From Agrobacterium larrymoorei (lineage in GTDB: Bacteria > Pseudomonadota > Alphaproteobacteria > Rhizobiales > Rhizobiaceae), in assembly GCF_030819275.1 (NCBI RefSeq), contig NZ_JAUTBL010000002.1:1552501-1616500 (forward strand): a stretch of DNA of 64,000 nt. The letters are read 5' to 3'. The notes below the pieces were generated by a model, which worked only from the letters and a program-made list of their open reading frames with translations, was not told where the DNA came from and made no database searches. Each line of letters begins with the position of its first letter. Position 1 is the first letter of the stretch. Shown in pieces: positions 40,655 to 48,833 of the stretch. A program made the position numbers and the translations under genes.

Positions 40655-42064
40655 ATGACCACCGCCAATGATATCTTGAAGCAGATCAAGGACAACGATG
40701 TAAAATTCGTCGACCTGCGCTTTACAGACCCGAAGGGCAAGCTGCAGCACGTCACCATGGACGTGGCCTGTGTGGACGAGGACATGTTCGCTGACGGCGT
40801 CATGTTCGACGGCTCCTCCATCGGTGGATGGAAAGCCATCAACGAATCCGACATGGTGCTGATGCCGGACCCTGGCACCGTTCACATGGACCCGTTCTTC
40901 GCGCAGTCCACGATGGTGATCATCTGCGATATTCTGGATCCGATCTCCGGCGAATCCTACAACCGTGACCCGCGCGGCACCGCCAAGAAGGCGGAAGCCT
41001 ACCTCAAGGCGTCGGGCATCGGCGATACGGTTTTCGTTGGCCCGGAGCCAGAATTCTTTGTCTTCGACGACGTGAAGTACAAGGCCGATCCCTACAACAC
41101 CGGTTTCAAGCTCGATTCCTCCGAGTTGCCGTCCAACGACGACACCGACTACGAGACCGGCAACCTCGGCCACCGGCCGCGCGTAAAGGGTGGCTATTTC
41201 CCCGTACCGCCGGTCGACAGCCTCCAGGACATGCGTTCCGAAATGCTGACGGTTCTTGGTGAAATGGGTGTGGTTGTTGAAAAGCATCACCACGAAGTGG
41301 CATCCGCGCAGCACGAACTCGGCGTCAAGTTTGACACCCTGGTCTCCAGCGCCGACAAGATGCAGATCTACAAGTATGTGGTTCACCAGGTTGCGAACGC
41401 TTACGGCAAGACGGCAACCTTCATGCCGAAGCCGATCTATGGCGACAACGGCTCGGGCATGCACGTTCACCAGTCCATCTGGAAGGGCGGCAAGCCAACC
41501 TTCGCAGGCGATGAATATGCTGGCCTCTCCGAGACCTGCCTCTATTACATCGGCGGCATCATCAAGCATGCCAAGGCGATCAACGCCTTCACCAACCCGA
41601 CGACCAACTCCTACAAGCGTCTGGTCCCAGGCTACGAAGCACCTGTTCTGCTGGCATACTCTGCGCGCAACCGCTCGGCATCCTGCCGCATTCCGTTCGG
41701 CTCCAACCCGAAGGCAAAGCGCGTCGAAGTCCGCTTCCCGGACCCGACGCAGAACCCCTATCTCGGCTTCGCTGCCATGCTGATGGCGGGCCTTGACGGC
41801 ATCAAGAACAAGATCCATCCCGGCAAGCCGATGGACAAGGATCTCTACGACCTGCCGCCAAAGGAACTGAAGAAGATCCCAACGGTCTGCGGAAGTCTGC
41901 GCGAAGCGCTCGAAAGCCTCGACAAGGACCGCAAGTTCCTGACCGCTGGCGGCGTGTTCGACGACGACCAGATCGATGCCTTCATCGAACTGAAGATGCA
42001 GGAAGTCATGCGTTTCGAAATGACTCCGCATCCAGTCGAGTTCGACATGTACTATTCGGCTTAA
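40655..42064 (+). CDS. glnA: type I glutamine synthetase
   Basis: Assimilates ammonium into glutamine. The 469 residues of a GSI-beta enzyme include DGSSIGGW near the start, the catalytic-site [10 protein letters not shown] and the ATP-site [11 protein letters not shown]. The adenylylation loop Tyr is in [11 protein letters not shown] (about residue 397), so GlnE control through the adjacent PII is expected. CAAGGAAAA precedes the ATG at 40655. Confidence 0.98.
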   Translation: MTTANDILKQIKDNDVKFVDLRFTDPKGKLQHVTMDVACVDEDMFADGVMFDGSSIGGWKAINESDMVLMPDPGTVHMDPFFAQSTMVIICDILDPISGESYNRDPRGTAKKAEAYLKASGIGDTVFVGPEPEFFVFDDVKYKADPYNTGFKLDSSELPSNDDTDYETGNLGHRPRVKGGYFPVPPVDSLQDMRSEMLTVLGEMGVVVEKHHHEVASAQHELGVKFDTLVSSADKMQIYKYVVHQVANAYGKTATFMPKPIYGDNGSGMHVHQSIWKGGKPTFAGDEYAGLSETCLYYIGGIIKHAKAINAFTNPTTNSYKRLVPGYEAPVLLAYSARNRSASCRIPFGSNPKAKRVEVRFPDPTQNPYLGFAAMLMAGLDGIKNKIHPGKPMDKDLYDLPPKELKKIPTVCGSLREALESLDKDRKFLTAGGVFDDDQIDAFIELKMQEVMRFEMTPHPVEFDMYYSA

Positions 42065-42075
42065 AGGTTTGCGTG

Positions 42076-42098
42076 AGGCGCTCTTCGGAGCGCCTTTT
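42076..42098 (+). terminator. terminator 1 after glnA
   Basis: Stem AGGCGCTC/GAGCGCCT with a TTCG tetraloop followed by TTTT, 12 bp after the glnA stop. Confidence 0.85.
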
Positions 42099-42148
42099 CC
42101 ATGCCCCGCGCCGACATGGATGGGATCACAAGACCATTCGACGGATAG

Positions 42149-42172
42149 AGGCGCCCTGCGGGGCGCCTTTCT
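42149..42172 (+). terminator. terminator 2 after glnA
   Basis: Stem AGGCGCCC/GGGCGCCT followed by TTCTCTTTT, about 50 bp after the first hairpin. The two in series should insulate the DMT gene from glnA transcription. Confidence 0.75.
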
Positions 42173-42218
42173 CTTTTCAAGCAATAGATGGGCAAGGTCC
42201 CTCTGACGAAATACGAAA

Positions 42219-43142
42219 ATGGAAATGCCCATGAGTTCCGCCCCGTCCCCTCGCCTTCGTGACTGGCTGATCTTTCTGGCCGTTCCCTTCTTCTTCTCCA
42301 GCAATGTGATATTCGGGCGCGGCATCAGCGGCGACGTCTCGCCCTTTATCGCCGCCTTTCTGCGCTGGTCCCTCTCCACCATCTTCGTGATGCCCTTCAT
42401 TCTGGGCGACTGGCGCGCCTGCGTGACCTTCGTCCGAAAGAAGACAAAGCTCTGGTTTGTGCTGGGCGCGCTCGGCATGGCGGTCTGTGGTGGCGTCGTC
42501 TATTGGGGCCTGACGAAAACCTCAGCTGCAAACGGCACGCTGATTTACACGACATCGTCACTCTTTATCATCATCTTTCAGCGTATCTTCCAGGGTCGGC
42601 CAATCAGGCGGCTGGAGCTTATAGGCATGCTCATTGCCTTTGCCGGCGTCGCAGAGATCGTGCTGAAGGGAGATATCTCACAGCTCTGGGCGTTGAATTT
42701 CAACATTGGCGATCTCGCGATCTTGAGCGGGGCCATCGCCTTTGCGATATACTCTGTGCTCCTTCGCGATCCCGCGGCGCGCAATCTTGCATCTCTGAGC
42801 CTCTTCGGCACGATCGCCTTTTCCGGCGCTCTTGTTCTGGCGCCACTTGCCGGCTTGGAACTTCTTAGCGGCGGCCTTTTACCCTCTACGCCAATGGCCT
42901 GGGCAAAGATCGGTGGCATCATTCTCTTTGCGTCGATTGCGGCTTTCTACTGCTTCACGCATACGGTTCGCGTCTTCGGACCGGTGACAGCTGGCATCAC
43001 TCTCTACATGATGCCACCGGTATCCATTGTCATGGCCGTGCTGTTTCTTGGCGAGACATTCGAACCATATCATGCGGTAGGCATTGTACTTGTGACAGGA
43101 GGCGTGGTCCTCGCAACGGCACCTTTGGGAAAAATCCGCTGA
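42219..43142 (+). CDS. EamA/DMT-family transporter (first)
   Basis: 307 residues with ten predicted membrane helices in two EamA repeats. The first repeat starts with DWLIFLAVPFFFSSNVIFGR, the second around LAILSGAIAFAIYSVLLR. It is a likely metabolite exporter of unknown substrate. Three in-frame ATGs (42219, 42225, 42231) compete, and the last would also give a full first helix. Confidence 0.88.
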   Translation: MEMPMSSAPSPRLRDWLIFLAVPFFFSSNVIFGRGISGDVSPFIAAFLRWSLSTIFVMPFILGDWRACVTFVRKKTKLWFVLGALGMAVCGGVVYWGLTKTSAANGTLIYTTSSLFIIIFQRIFQGRPIRRLELIGMLIAFAGVAEIVLKGDISQLWALNFNIGDLAILSGAIAFAIYSVLLRDPAARNLASLSLFGTIAFSGALVLAPLAGLELLSGGLLPSTPMAWAKIGGIILFASIAAFYCFTHTVRVFGPVTAGITLYMMPPVSIVMAVLFLGETFEPYHAVGIVLVTGGVVLATAPLGKIR

Positions 43143-43217
43143 TTGGGCGCTTGAGACCGCTACATCTTGATATTTCCGCATAATACCCCAAATTGTATGG
43201 GGAAAGGATGACATGCC

Positions 43218-43547
43218 ATGAAACAACGAAACGCAAAATTTACCATCGGCGAAGTCGTTCGCCACAAGGTGTTTCCGTTCCGCGGTGTGATATTCGACGT
43301 TGATCCCGAATACGCGAATACCGAGGAATGGTGGAACGCAATCCCGGCTGAGATACGCCCCGACCGCGACCAGCCGTTCTACCATCTGCTGGCGGAAAAC
43401 GATGAGACTGAGTATGTCGCTTACGTCTCGGAGCAGAATCTTGTGCATGACGAGAGCGAACAGCCTTTGCGCAACCCGAATATCACTCGGATATTCGATA
43501 CGACGCCCGATGGTGAGCTGAGGCCAAAATCGGCCATGACACACTAA
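43218..43547 (+). CDS. hspQ: heat shock protein HspQ
   Basis: 109 residues matching HspQ/YccV, which binds hemimethylated DNA and, in other bacteria, acts as a specificity-enhancing factor for Lon. Family motifs are FTIGEVVRHKVFPFRGVIFD and DQPFYHLLAEN with the conserved WWNAIP. AAGGATG precedes the ATG. Confidence 0.93.
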   Translation: MKQRNAKFTIGEVVRHKVFPFRGVIFDVDPEYANTEEWWNAIPAEIRPDRDQPFYHLLAENDETEYVAYVSEQNLVHDESEQPLRNPNITRIFDTTPDGELRPKSAMTH

Positions 43548-43565
43548 GCCAGCAAGTTCCAAAAC

Positions 43566-43671
43566 CTAAAGCATGCGCGCAAAAGTGTGTAGCGGGTTTG
43601 CGATAAAGACATGCGATAAAACAAAGACCTAAAGCGTGTGAGCGAATCTGAAAGATAGCGACACGCTTTAG
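43566..43671. repeat. RIME-type mosaic palindromic repeat (intact copy 2)
   Basis: 106 bp with the same ends (CTAAAG...CTTTAG) and the same two internal palindromes as the element at 33421. It lies between the hspQ stop and the terminator of the ialB-like gene. Confidence 0.85.
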
Positions 43672-43674
43672 ACA

Positions 43675-43712
43675 TGAAAAAACCGGCCTCAAACGAAGCC
43701 GGTTCTTTTTTG
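43675..43712 (-). terminator. bidirectional terminator between hspQ and ialB-like gene
   Basis: Stem AACCGGC/GCCGGTT with A-runs on the left and CTTTTTT on the right, so it can end transcription from both convergent genes. Confidence 0.85.
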
Positions 43713-43727
43713 GTCTCTGCAGACCGA

Positions 43728-44375
43728 TTAGTTCGCAGGCTTGGCCTTAGCAGCTTCCTGTGCTGCTTCCAGCTTCTTGCGAGCTTCTTCAGCCTTCTTC
43801 TGCATACCTTCCTGCAGCGAACGCTGGCTTTCGGCAAGCTGAGACTGGCTGATCGGCTGGCCGTCATAAGCACCGGTGAAGCCGTTCAGTGCAATCTTGA
43901 TCGGATTTGGCGCACGACGGAAGTTGATCGAGGTGAAGACGACTTCATTGCCCTTCTTCAGGCTTGCAATCATTGCATCCGTCAGCTGGACTTCAGCCGT
44001 GCACTTATCGGGAAGGCAAACGGCGTAATCGAGCTTCTGGCCCTTGCCGCCATCGATCTGCATGACGACGCCCGGAGGCAGAAGACGTGCAGTCGGAACG
44101 GAGACCTGAAGGATTTTGCGGTTGACCTTGCCTTCAACGCTGATGAGGCCAACGGCGGTAATCATCTGGCCGTTCTGGGCAAGAACGATATTCTGCACAA
44201 CGCAAACATCATTGTCTTCCTGCTTGCTGCAGGTCTTGAACCAGCCGAGCGGCGGAGCGCCTGCCGGGGCGGCAGCCTGCTGAGCCTGAGAAACAGCCGG
44301 TGCAGACACGGCGCCCAGAGAAAGAACGAGAGCAGACAGGGCCGCCCGGGTGAATGTGTTTGCAGTTTGCATCAT
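43728..44375 (-). CDS. invasion-associated locus B (IalB) family protein
   Basis: 215 residues, secreted: the signal peptide ends near VSQAQQ. The IalB core has GWFKTCSK, DVCVVQNIVLAQNGQ and a paired Cys in YAVCLPDKCTAEV. The C-terminus is an Ala/Glu/Lys-rich helix (KKAEEARKKLEAAQEAAK) that could form a coiled coil. IalB proteins occur across Rhizobiales; their biochemical function is not settled. Confidence 0.9.
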   Translation of the reverse strand: MMQTANTFTRAALSALVLSLGAVSAPAVSQAQQAAAPAGAPPLGWFKTCSKQEDNDVCVVQNIVLAQNGQMITAVGLISVEGKVNRKILQVSVPTARLLPPGVVMQIDGGKGQKLDYAVCLPDKCTAEVQLTDAMIASLKKGNEVVFTSINFRRAPNPIKIALNGFTGAYDGQPISQSQLAESQRSLQEGMQKKAEEARKKLEAAQEAAKAKPAN

Positions 44376-44693
44376 AAGAGTTCCGTCTCCTGAATTTATG
44401 CGAAGCAGCGCTTCATGTGAGCGCCGCTCAACATCGCCGGTATCCGTCTGCCCGTTCCACTGTCGTTTAAATGAGGCAAATGCGTGACCCGAGTGTTTCG
44501 GGACTCCTGTTACATCCCGTTCGACCTGATATCCAGCATTTCTTTTACTTTTTCCTTGTGTCCGACAAGATTTCCGTGATCGGATGCCGCTATCCGCCGT
44601 GATACATTTGCGCGGGAATCAAACAAGACAGGCGATTTGAGTTCAGGTCCCGCGACCTCGGAATCAAAAGCCCGAATGCGACAGGATAGTGAC
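44376..44693. other. divergent promoter region, ialB-like / oligopeptide-binding gene
   Basis: 318 bp without a recognised gene. It contains a weak hairpin around CCCGAGTGTTTCGGG (about 44489-44504). No convincing operator was found. Confidence 0.45.
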
Positions 44694-46520
44694 ATGCGAA
44701 GCCTTTTGGCGCTCATTCCCGCCCTTCTTTTCTCCGGCATGGCGATGGCTGAACCGCTTCACGGCATTTCGATGCACGGTAAACCCGCCCTGCCTGCGGA
44801 CTTTAAAAATCTTCCTTATGTGAACCCGGACGTAAAGAAAGGTGGCCGCGTTTCCTATGGTGTCGTCGGCACTTTCGATGCCCTCAATCCCTTCGTTCTC
44901 AAAGGAATGCGCACCACCGCGCGCGGCGTTTGGGACCCGGAATTCGGAAATCTTCTTTATGAGCCGCTGATGCAGCGCTCCCATGACGAGCCGTTCACGC
45001 TTTATGGTCTTTTGGCGGAAAGCGCCGAGTGGGACGATGACCGCACCTATATCCAATTCAATCTTAATCCGAAGGCCCACTGGCAGGATGGCAAGCCTGT
45101 CACGCCGGAAGATGTGATCTTCAGCTTCAATCTTTTGAAAGAAAAAGGTCGCCCGCCATTCGACAGCCGCCTGAATGGCGTGGCCAAGATGGAAAAGGTG
45201 GGCGAGCGTAGCGTTCGCTTCACCTTCAATGAAAAAGCCAATCGCGAGACGCCGCTCATATTGGCGTCCTCCACGCCGATCCTCCCGGCCCACGCCATCG
45301 ATGCCAAGACCTTCGAGCAGGCAGGGCTGGGACCGGTGATCGGCTCCGGTCCCTACAAAATCAAATCCTTGCGCCCGGGCGAACAGATCGTCTGGGAAAG
45401 GGATAAGAATTATTGGGGAAAGGACATTCCTTCCAAGGTCGGCTTCGATAATTACGATGAAATCAGCGTCACATATTTCCTGCAGGTGACGACGATGTTC
45501 GAAGCCTTCAAGAAGGGCGATATCGACATTTATCCGGAAGGCGATGCGATCAACGGTACGTCCGACACCTCGCACTGGGGCCAGGCCTATAACTTCCCGG
45601 CGGTTCAGCGCGGCGATATCGTCAAGGATGTCTTCGAACCCGGTCTTCCATCGGGCATGTTCGGTCTGGTTTTCAACACCCGCCGCCCGATCTTCGCCGA
45701 CGAGAAGGTGCGCGAGGGACTATCCTACGTGCTCGATTTCGAGTGGATGAATCGAAACATCCTAGGTGGTGCCTTCAAGCGAACCCAAAGCTTCTGGCAG
45801 AACTCCAAGCTCGGTGCCTATGGCAACCCGGCCAACGAAAAGGAACTGGCGTTGCTCGGCGACGCCGCAAAGCGTCTGCCGCCGGAAATCCTGGCAGGCA
45901 CCTACGAAATGCCGACGACCGACGGAACGGGCGCAGATCGCACCGTCCTGAAGAAAGCCGTCGCCAAGCTCGGAGAGGCGGGCTTCACCATCAAGAATGG
46001 CAAGATGGGCGACAAGGACGGCAAGCCTCTAAGCTTCGAGATCATGACGCAGAACCCGGCACAGGAGCGTATCGCGCTTGCCTATCAGCGGTCTTTGAAG
46101 TTGATCGGCGTCGATATGGCGATCCGTTCCGTGGATGATGGACAGTACCAGTCCCGCTCCAACAGCTTCGATTATGATATGATCATCCGCTCCTTCCCCT
46201 CGTCCTTGTCGCCGGGTGCCGAACAGATCAATCGCTGGGGCTCGGTCTCCAAGAACGCCAATGGCAGCTTCAATTATGCCGGCGTTGCGGATCCGGATGT
46301 CGATCGGATGATCGAGGCTTTGCTGCAAGCGCGTGAGACGGAAGATTTCGAGGTTGCCGTGCGCGCCTACGATCGCCTTCTGACGGCCGGCCATTATGTG
46401 ATTCCGCTCTACTATATCGGCGCACAATGGGTTGCCCGCTGGAAATATATCGACCGGCCGGAGAAGACACCGCTGACCGGAAACCAGAAGCAGACATGGT
46501 GGGATGCGCGCGCGCAGTAA
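44694..46520 (+). CDS. ABC transporter peptide-binding protein (YejA-like)
   Basis: 608 residues of the family 5 extracellular solute-binding proteins. The signal peptide is MRSLLALIPALLFSGMAMA. The long DppA/OppA fold contains FDALNPFVLKG, LYEPLMQRS and WQDGKPVTPEDVIFSFN. Overall similarity is to the YejA subgroup for oligopeptides. No permease or ATPase gene adjoins it, so it is an orphan that must borrow a transporter encoded elsewhere. Confidence 0.92.
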   Translation: MRSLLALIPALLFSGMAMAEPLHGISMHGKPALPADFKNLPYVNPDVKKGGRVSYGVVGTFDALNPFVLKGMRTTARGVWDPEFGNLLYEPLMQRSHDEPFTLYGLLAESAEWDDDRTYIQFNLNPKAHWQDGKPVTPEDVIFSFNLLKEKGRPPFDSRLNGVAKMEKVGERSVRFTFNEKANRETPLILASSTPILPAHAIDAKTFEQAGLGPVIGSGPYKIKSLRPGEQIVWERDKNYWGKDIPSKVGFDNYDEISVTYFLQVTTMFEAFKKGDIDIYPEGDAINGTSDTSHWGQAYNFPAVQRGDIVKDVFEPGLPSGMFGLVFNTRRPIFADEKVREGLSYVLDFEWMNRNILGGAFKRTQSFWQNSKLGAYGNPANEKELALLGDAAKRLPPEILAGTYEMPTTDGTGADRTVLKKAVAKLGEAGFTIKNGKMGDKDGKPLSFEIMTQNPAQERIALAYQRSLKLIGVDMAIRSVDDGQYQSRSNSFDYDMIIRSFPSSLSPGAEQINRWGSVSKNANGSFNYAGVADPDVDRMIEALLQARETEDFEVAVRAYDRLLTAGHYVIPLYYIGAQWVARWKYIDRPEKTPLTGNQKQTWWDARAQ

Positions 46521-46630
46521 AAACAGCGGCGCCGCTCCATCCGCGACGGTTCCCTTTTGGTAACGCCTTGTGCCGCAAGCAAGGACTATCTAGATGAGGC
46601 GTCTATTCAAGCACAGGAAGGAACAACACC

Positions 46631-47302
46631 ATGCAACGCATTGTCATCGACATCGTCTCGGACATGGTGTGTCCCTGGTGCTATCTCGGGAAGGCACGTC
46701 TCGATCTGGCCTTGGCTGAGGTCCAGGACGAGGTGAGCGTCGACATCAACTGGCGCCCATACCAGTTGAACCCGGATTATCCACCCGAAGGCGTCGATCA
46801 GAAGGTCGAGCTGGAAAAGAAGCTAGGCGGCAAGGATCGCGTCGAGCAGGCCCATAAGATGCTGACCGAACTGGGTCGTGAAGTCGGCATTGCCTATGAT
46901 TTCGACGCGATCAAAATCGGTCCGAACACGCTTGATGCGCACCGGCTTTCGCTCTGGGCCCATGCCGAGGACCGCGCCCTTCAGGACAGAATCGTAACGG
47001 CCTTGTTCAAGGCCAACTTCGAGGAAGGCCGCAATATCGGCGACCACGCTGTGCTGATCGACATAGCAGGTGAAGCCGGGATGGACAGAGAACTCGTTCG
47101 CCGTCTGCTGGCTTCGGATGCGGACAAGGATACGATCAAGGCCGAAATTGACGCAGCGCAGCAAATGGGCGTTTCTGGCGTCCCCTTCTTTATTCTCGAT
47201 CAGAAATATGCCGTCAGTGGCGCACAAACGCCAGACGTTCTAATTAATGCACTGCGGGATATTGCCAAAATGAAAGCAGAAGAGCAAAGGGCAATGAACT
47301 GA
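46631..47302 (+). CDS. DsbA-family oxidoreductase, FrnE-like
   Basis: 223 residues with a thioredoxin fold, an inserted helical domain and the redox motif C14-P-W-C17 (DMVCPWCYLGK). There is no signal peptide, which fits cytoplasmic FrnE/2-hydroxychromene isomerase-like disulfide oxidoreductases. The cis-Pro loop is in GVSGVPFFILDQ. GGAAGGAA precedes the ATG. Confidence 0.93.
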   Translation: MQRIVIDIVSDMVCPWCYLGKARLDLALAEVQDEVSVDINWRPYQLNPDYPPEGVDQKVELEKKLGGKDRVEQAHKMLTELGREVGIAYDFDAIKIGPNTLDAHRLSLWAHAEDRALQDRIVTALFKANFEEGRNIGDHAVLIDIAGEAGMDRELVRRLLASDADKDTIKAEIDAAQQMGVSGVPFFILDQKYAVSGAQTPDVLINALRDIAKMKAEEQRAMN

Positions 47303-47377
47303 TCGCAGTGCCGAAATGGCGTGAGTAACGCTTCGTCGCCGCTGCTATCTTCGACCCAATAATCCAGCGGTGATTTC

Positions 47378-48322
47378 GTGCCAGACAGCAGGTTGAAGGG
47401 CATATTGCTCGCCTTTGCCGCCTTCGCGGCCTATGCTTTCAGTGATGCAAGCGTCAAGCTCATCGACGGGCAATTGCCGCCCGTCGAGTCGGGCTTCTTC
47501 GGAGCCTTCTTTGGGCTGCTGGCGCTGCCCTTTATCCGTAAGCGCAACGATGCCTGGACGGATATCGTCCGCACGACCAACCGGTCTCTTTGGCTCTTGC
47601 GCTTCTTCGCCACCGGTGCCAGCACCATCGGAAGCGTTGTCGCGTTCACCCATCTTGCCATGGCGGAAGCCTTCGCCCTGATCTTCTTGCTTCCGTCCTT
47701 CGTCACCATCATGTCGGTGATCTTTCTGAAGGAGCAGGTCGGCATCAAGCGCTGGTCGGCGGTCATCATCGGCTTTGCCGGCGTCCTCATCATTCTCAGA
47801 CCAGGCTTCCGCGAACTCTCCATCGGTCATCTCGGGGCAATCATCGGCGGCATGGGCGGAGCGATCTCCATCGTCATCTTCCGCGCGATCGGACCAAGAG
47901 AAAAGAACATCTCGCTCTATGGCGCGGGCGTTCTTGGCTGTCTTGCAGTCTGCGGCGTGTTGATGATCCCCTCCTTCACCCTTCCGAACGCCGAACAATG
48001 GCTGATGCTGGCGGGTTACGGGCTGCTGGCGGCGCTTGCCAATGTCCTCATTATGTACGCCGCGCAACACGCCCCTGCTGCCGTGATCGGCCCGACGCAG
48101 TATAGCCAGATGCTCTGGGCCATCCTCTTCGGATACCTGATCTTCGGAGACAGAGTAGACGGTTGGATGCTCGTCGGGATAGCACTCATCGTGGGGTCCG
48201 GCCTGCTGACGTTGATGCGCGAAAAGCAGCGGAACGTGCCACTGCCAAACTCTGTTGCCGCATCGGATCAGAATGTAACGGCCGTTATGCTGCCGGATGA
48301 AAGAACGGAGGCGGACCGATAA
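47378..48322 (+). CDS. EamA/DMT-family transporter (second)
   Basis: 314 residues with ten membrane helices in two EamA repeats (for example LLAFAAFAAYAFSDASVKL and GMGGAISIVIFRAIG). The start codon is GTG. It resembles the RarD/S-adenosylmethionine-type DMT carriers only in general layout, and the substrate is unknown. It is not closely similar to the other DMT gene at 42219. Confidence 0.88.
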   Translation: MPDSRLKGILLAFAAFAAYAFSDASVKLIDGQLPPVESGFFGAFFGLLALPFIRKRNDAWTDIVRTTNRSLWLLRFFATGASTIGSVVAFTHLAMAEAFALIFLLPSFVTIMSVIFLKEQVGIKRWSAVIIGFAGVLIILRPGFRELSIGHLGAIIGGMGGAISIVIFRAIGPREKNISLYGAGVLGCLAVCGVLMIPSFTLPNAEQWLMLAGYGLLAALANVLIMYAAQHAPAAVIGPTQYSQMLWAILFGYLIFGDRVDGWMLVGIALIVGSGLLTLMREKQRNVPLPNSVAASDQNVTAVMLPDERTEADR

Positions 48323-48392
48323 TCGGCCCGCCCCGTTTAAAAATACTCTATTAAAAAGCTTTATCGTTTTAGTCTTACAATATCAGCTCACA

Positions 48393-48713
48393 TCAATCGC
48401 AGACACGGACGCGATACATGTCGCCAAATCCGTCCTGACGCCATGCAACATGGCAACGGGGATAAACGGGCTCGTAAACGACAGGGGGCGGTCCGTAATA
48501 GGTTGGTTCGGCGTAAACAGGCGTGCCATAAACCGGCCTGTCATGCGCAGCAGACAGCAGTGCGCCGCCGACGAGTGTACCAGCAATACCGGCGGCAAGG
48601 CCGCGGCCGAAATTGTTGCGTGCTTCAGCTTGGCTGGTGGTGGCAATTGTGGTGCCCGCAATTGTCAAAGCAACCAGACCAGCGGTGACAAATCTATTCT
48701 TCAATGTCCACAT
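48393..48713 (-). CDS. small secreted Gly/Tyr-rich protein
   Basis: 106 residues with a signal peptide (to about SQAEA, residue 30). A glycine-zipper-like segment LAAGIAGTLVGGALL and a Pro/Tyr-rich stretch follow, with a Cys pair in the C-terminal half (YPRCHVAWRQ...RVRVCD). Such proteins are common in rhizobia and of unknown function. An 8-bp hairpin (48735-48756) lies in its 5' leader. Confidence 0.75.
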   Translation of the reverse strand: MWTLKNRFVTAGLVALTIAGTTIATTSQAEARNNFGRGLAAGIAGTLVGGALLSAAHDRPVYGTPVYAEPTYYGPPPVVYEPVYPRCHVAWRQDGFGDMYRVRVCD

Positions 48714-48734
48714 AGTCCTGCTCCTTAAAATGGT

Positions 48735-48756
48735 TCAGCACATCGTCCTGTGCTGA
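48735..48756 (-). promoter_or_regulatory. leader hairpin before small secreted protein
   Basis: Perfect inverted repeat TCAGCACA-N6-TGTGCTGA, 22 bp upstream of the start codon. There is no T-run, so it is either an operator or a leader stem-loop. Confidence 0.5.
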
Positions 48757-48833
48757 TGAAGAAGAGACTACGCCCCGGAAGACTACCGCTACATGTCCGT
48801 TTGATTAATTCCTTGTAAGAAATCCTGTCGGCA

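Noticed and set aside
44391..44415. TGAA...TTCA arrangement upstream of the ialB-like gene, at first similar to the operators at 62.4 kb
   Set aside because: The spacing is one base off the 11-bp register and the other two tetramers are missing, so it is not counted as a third site.
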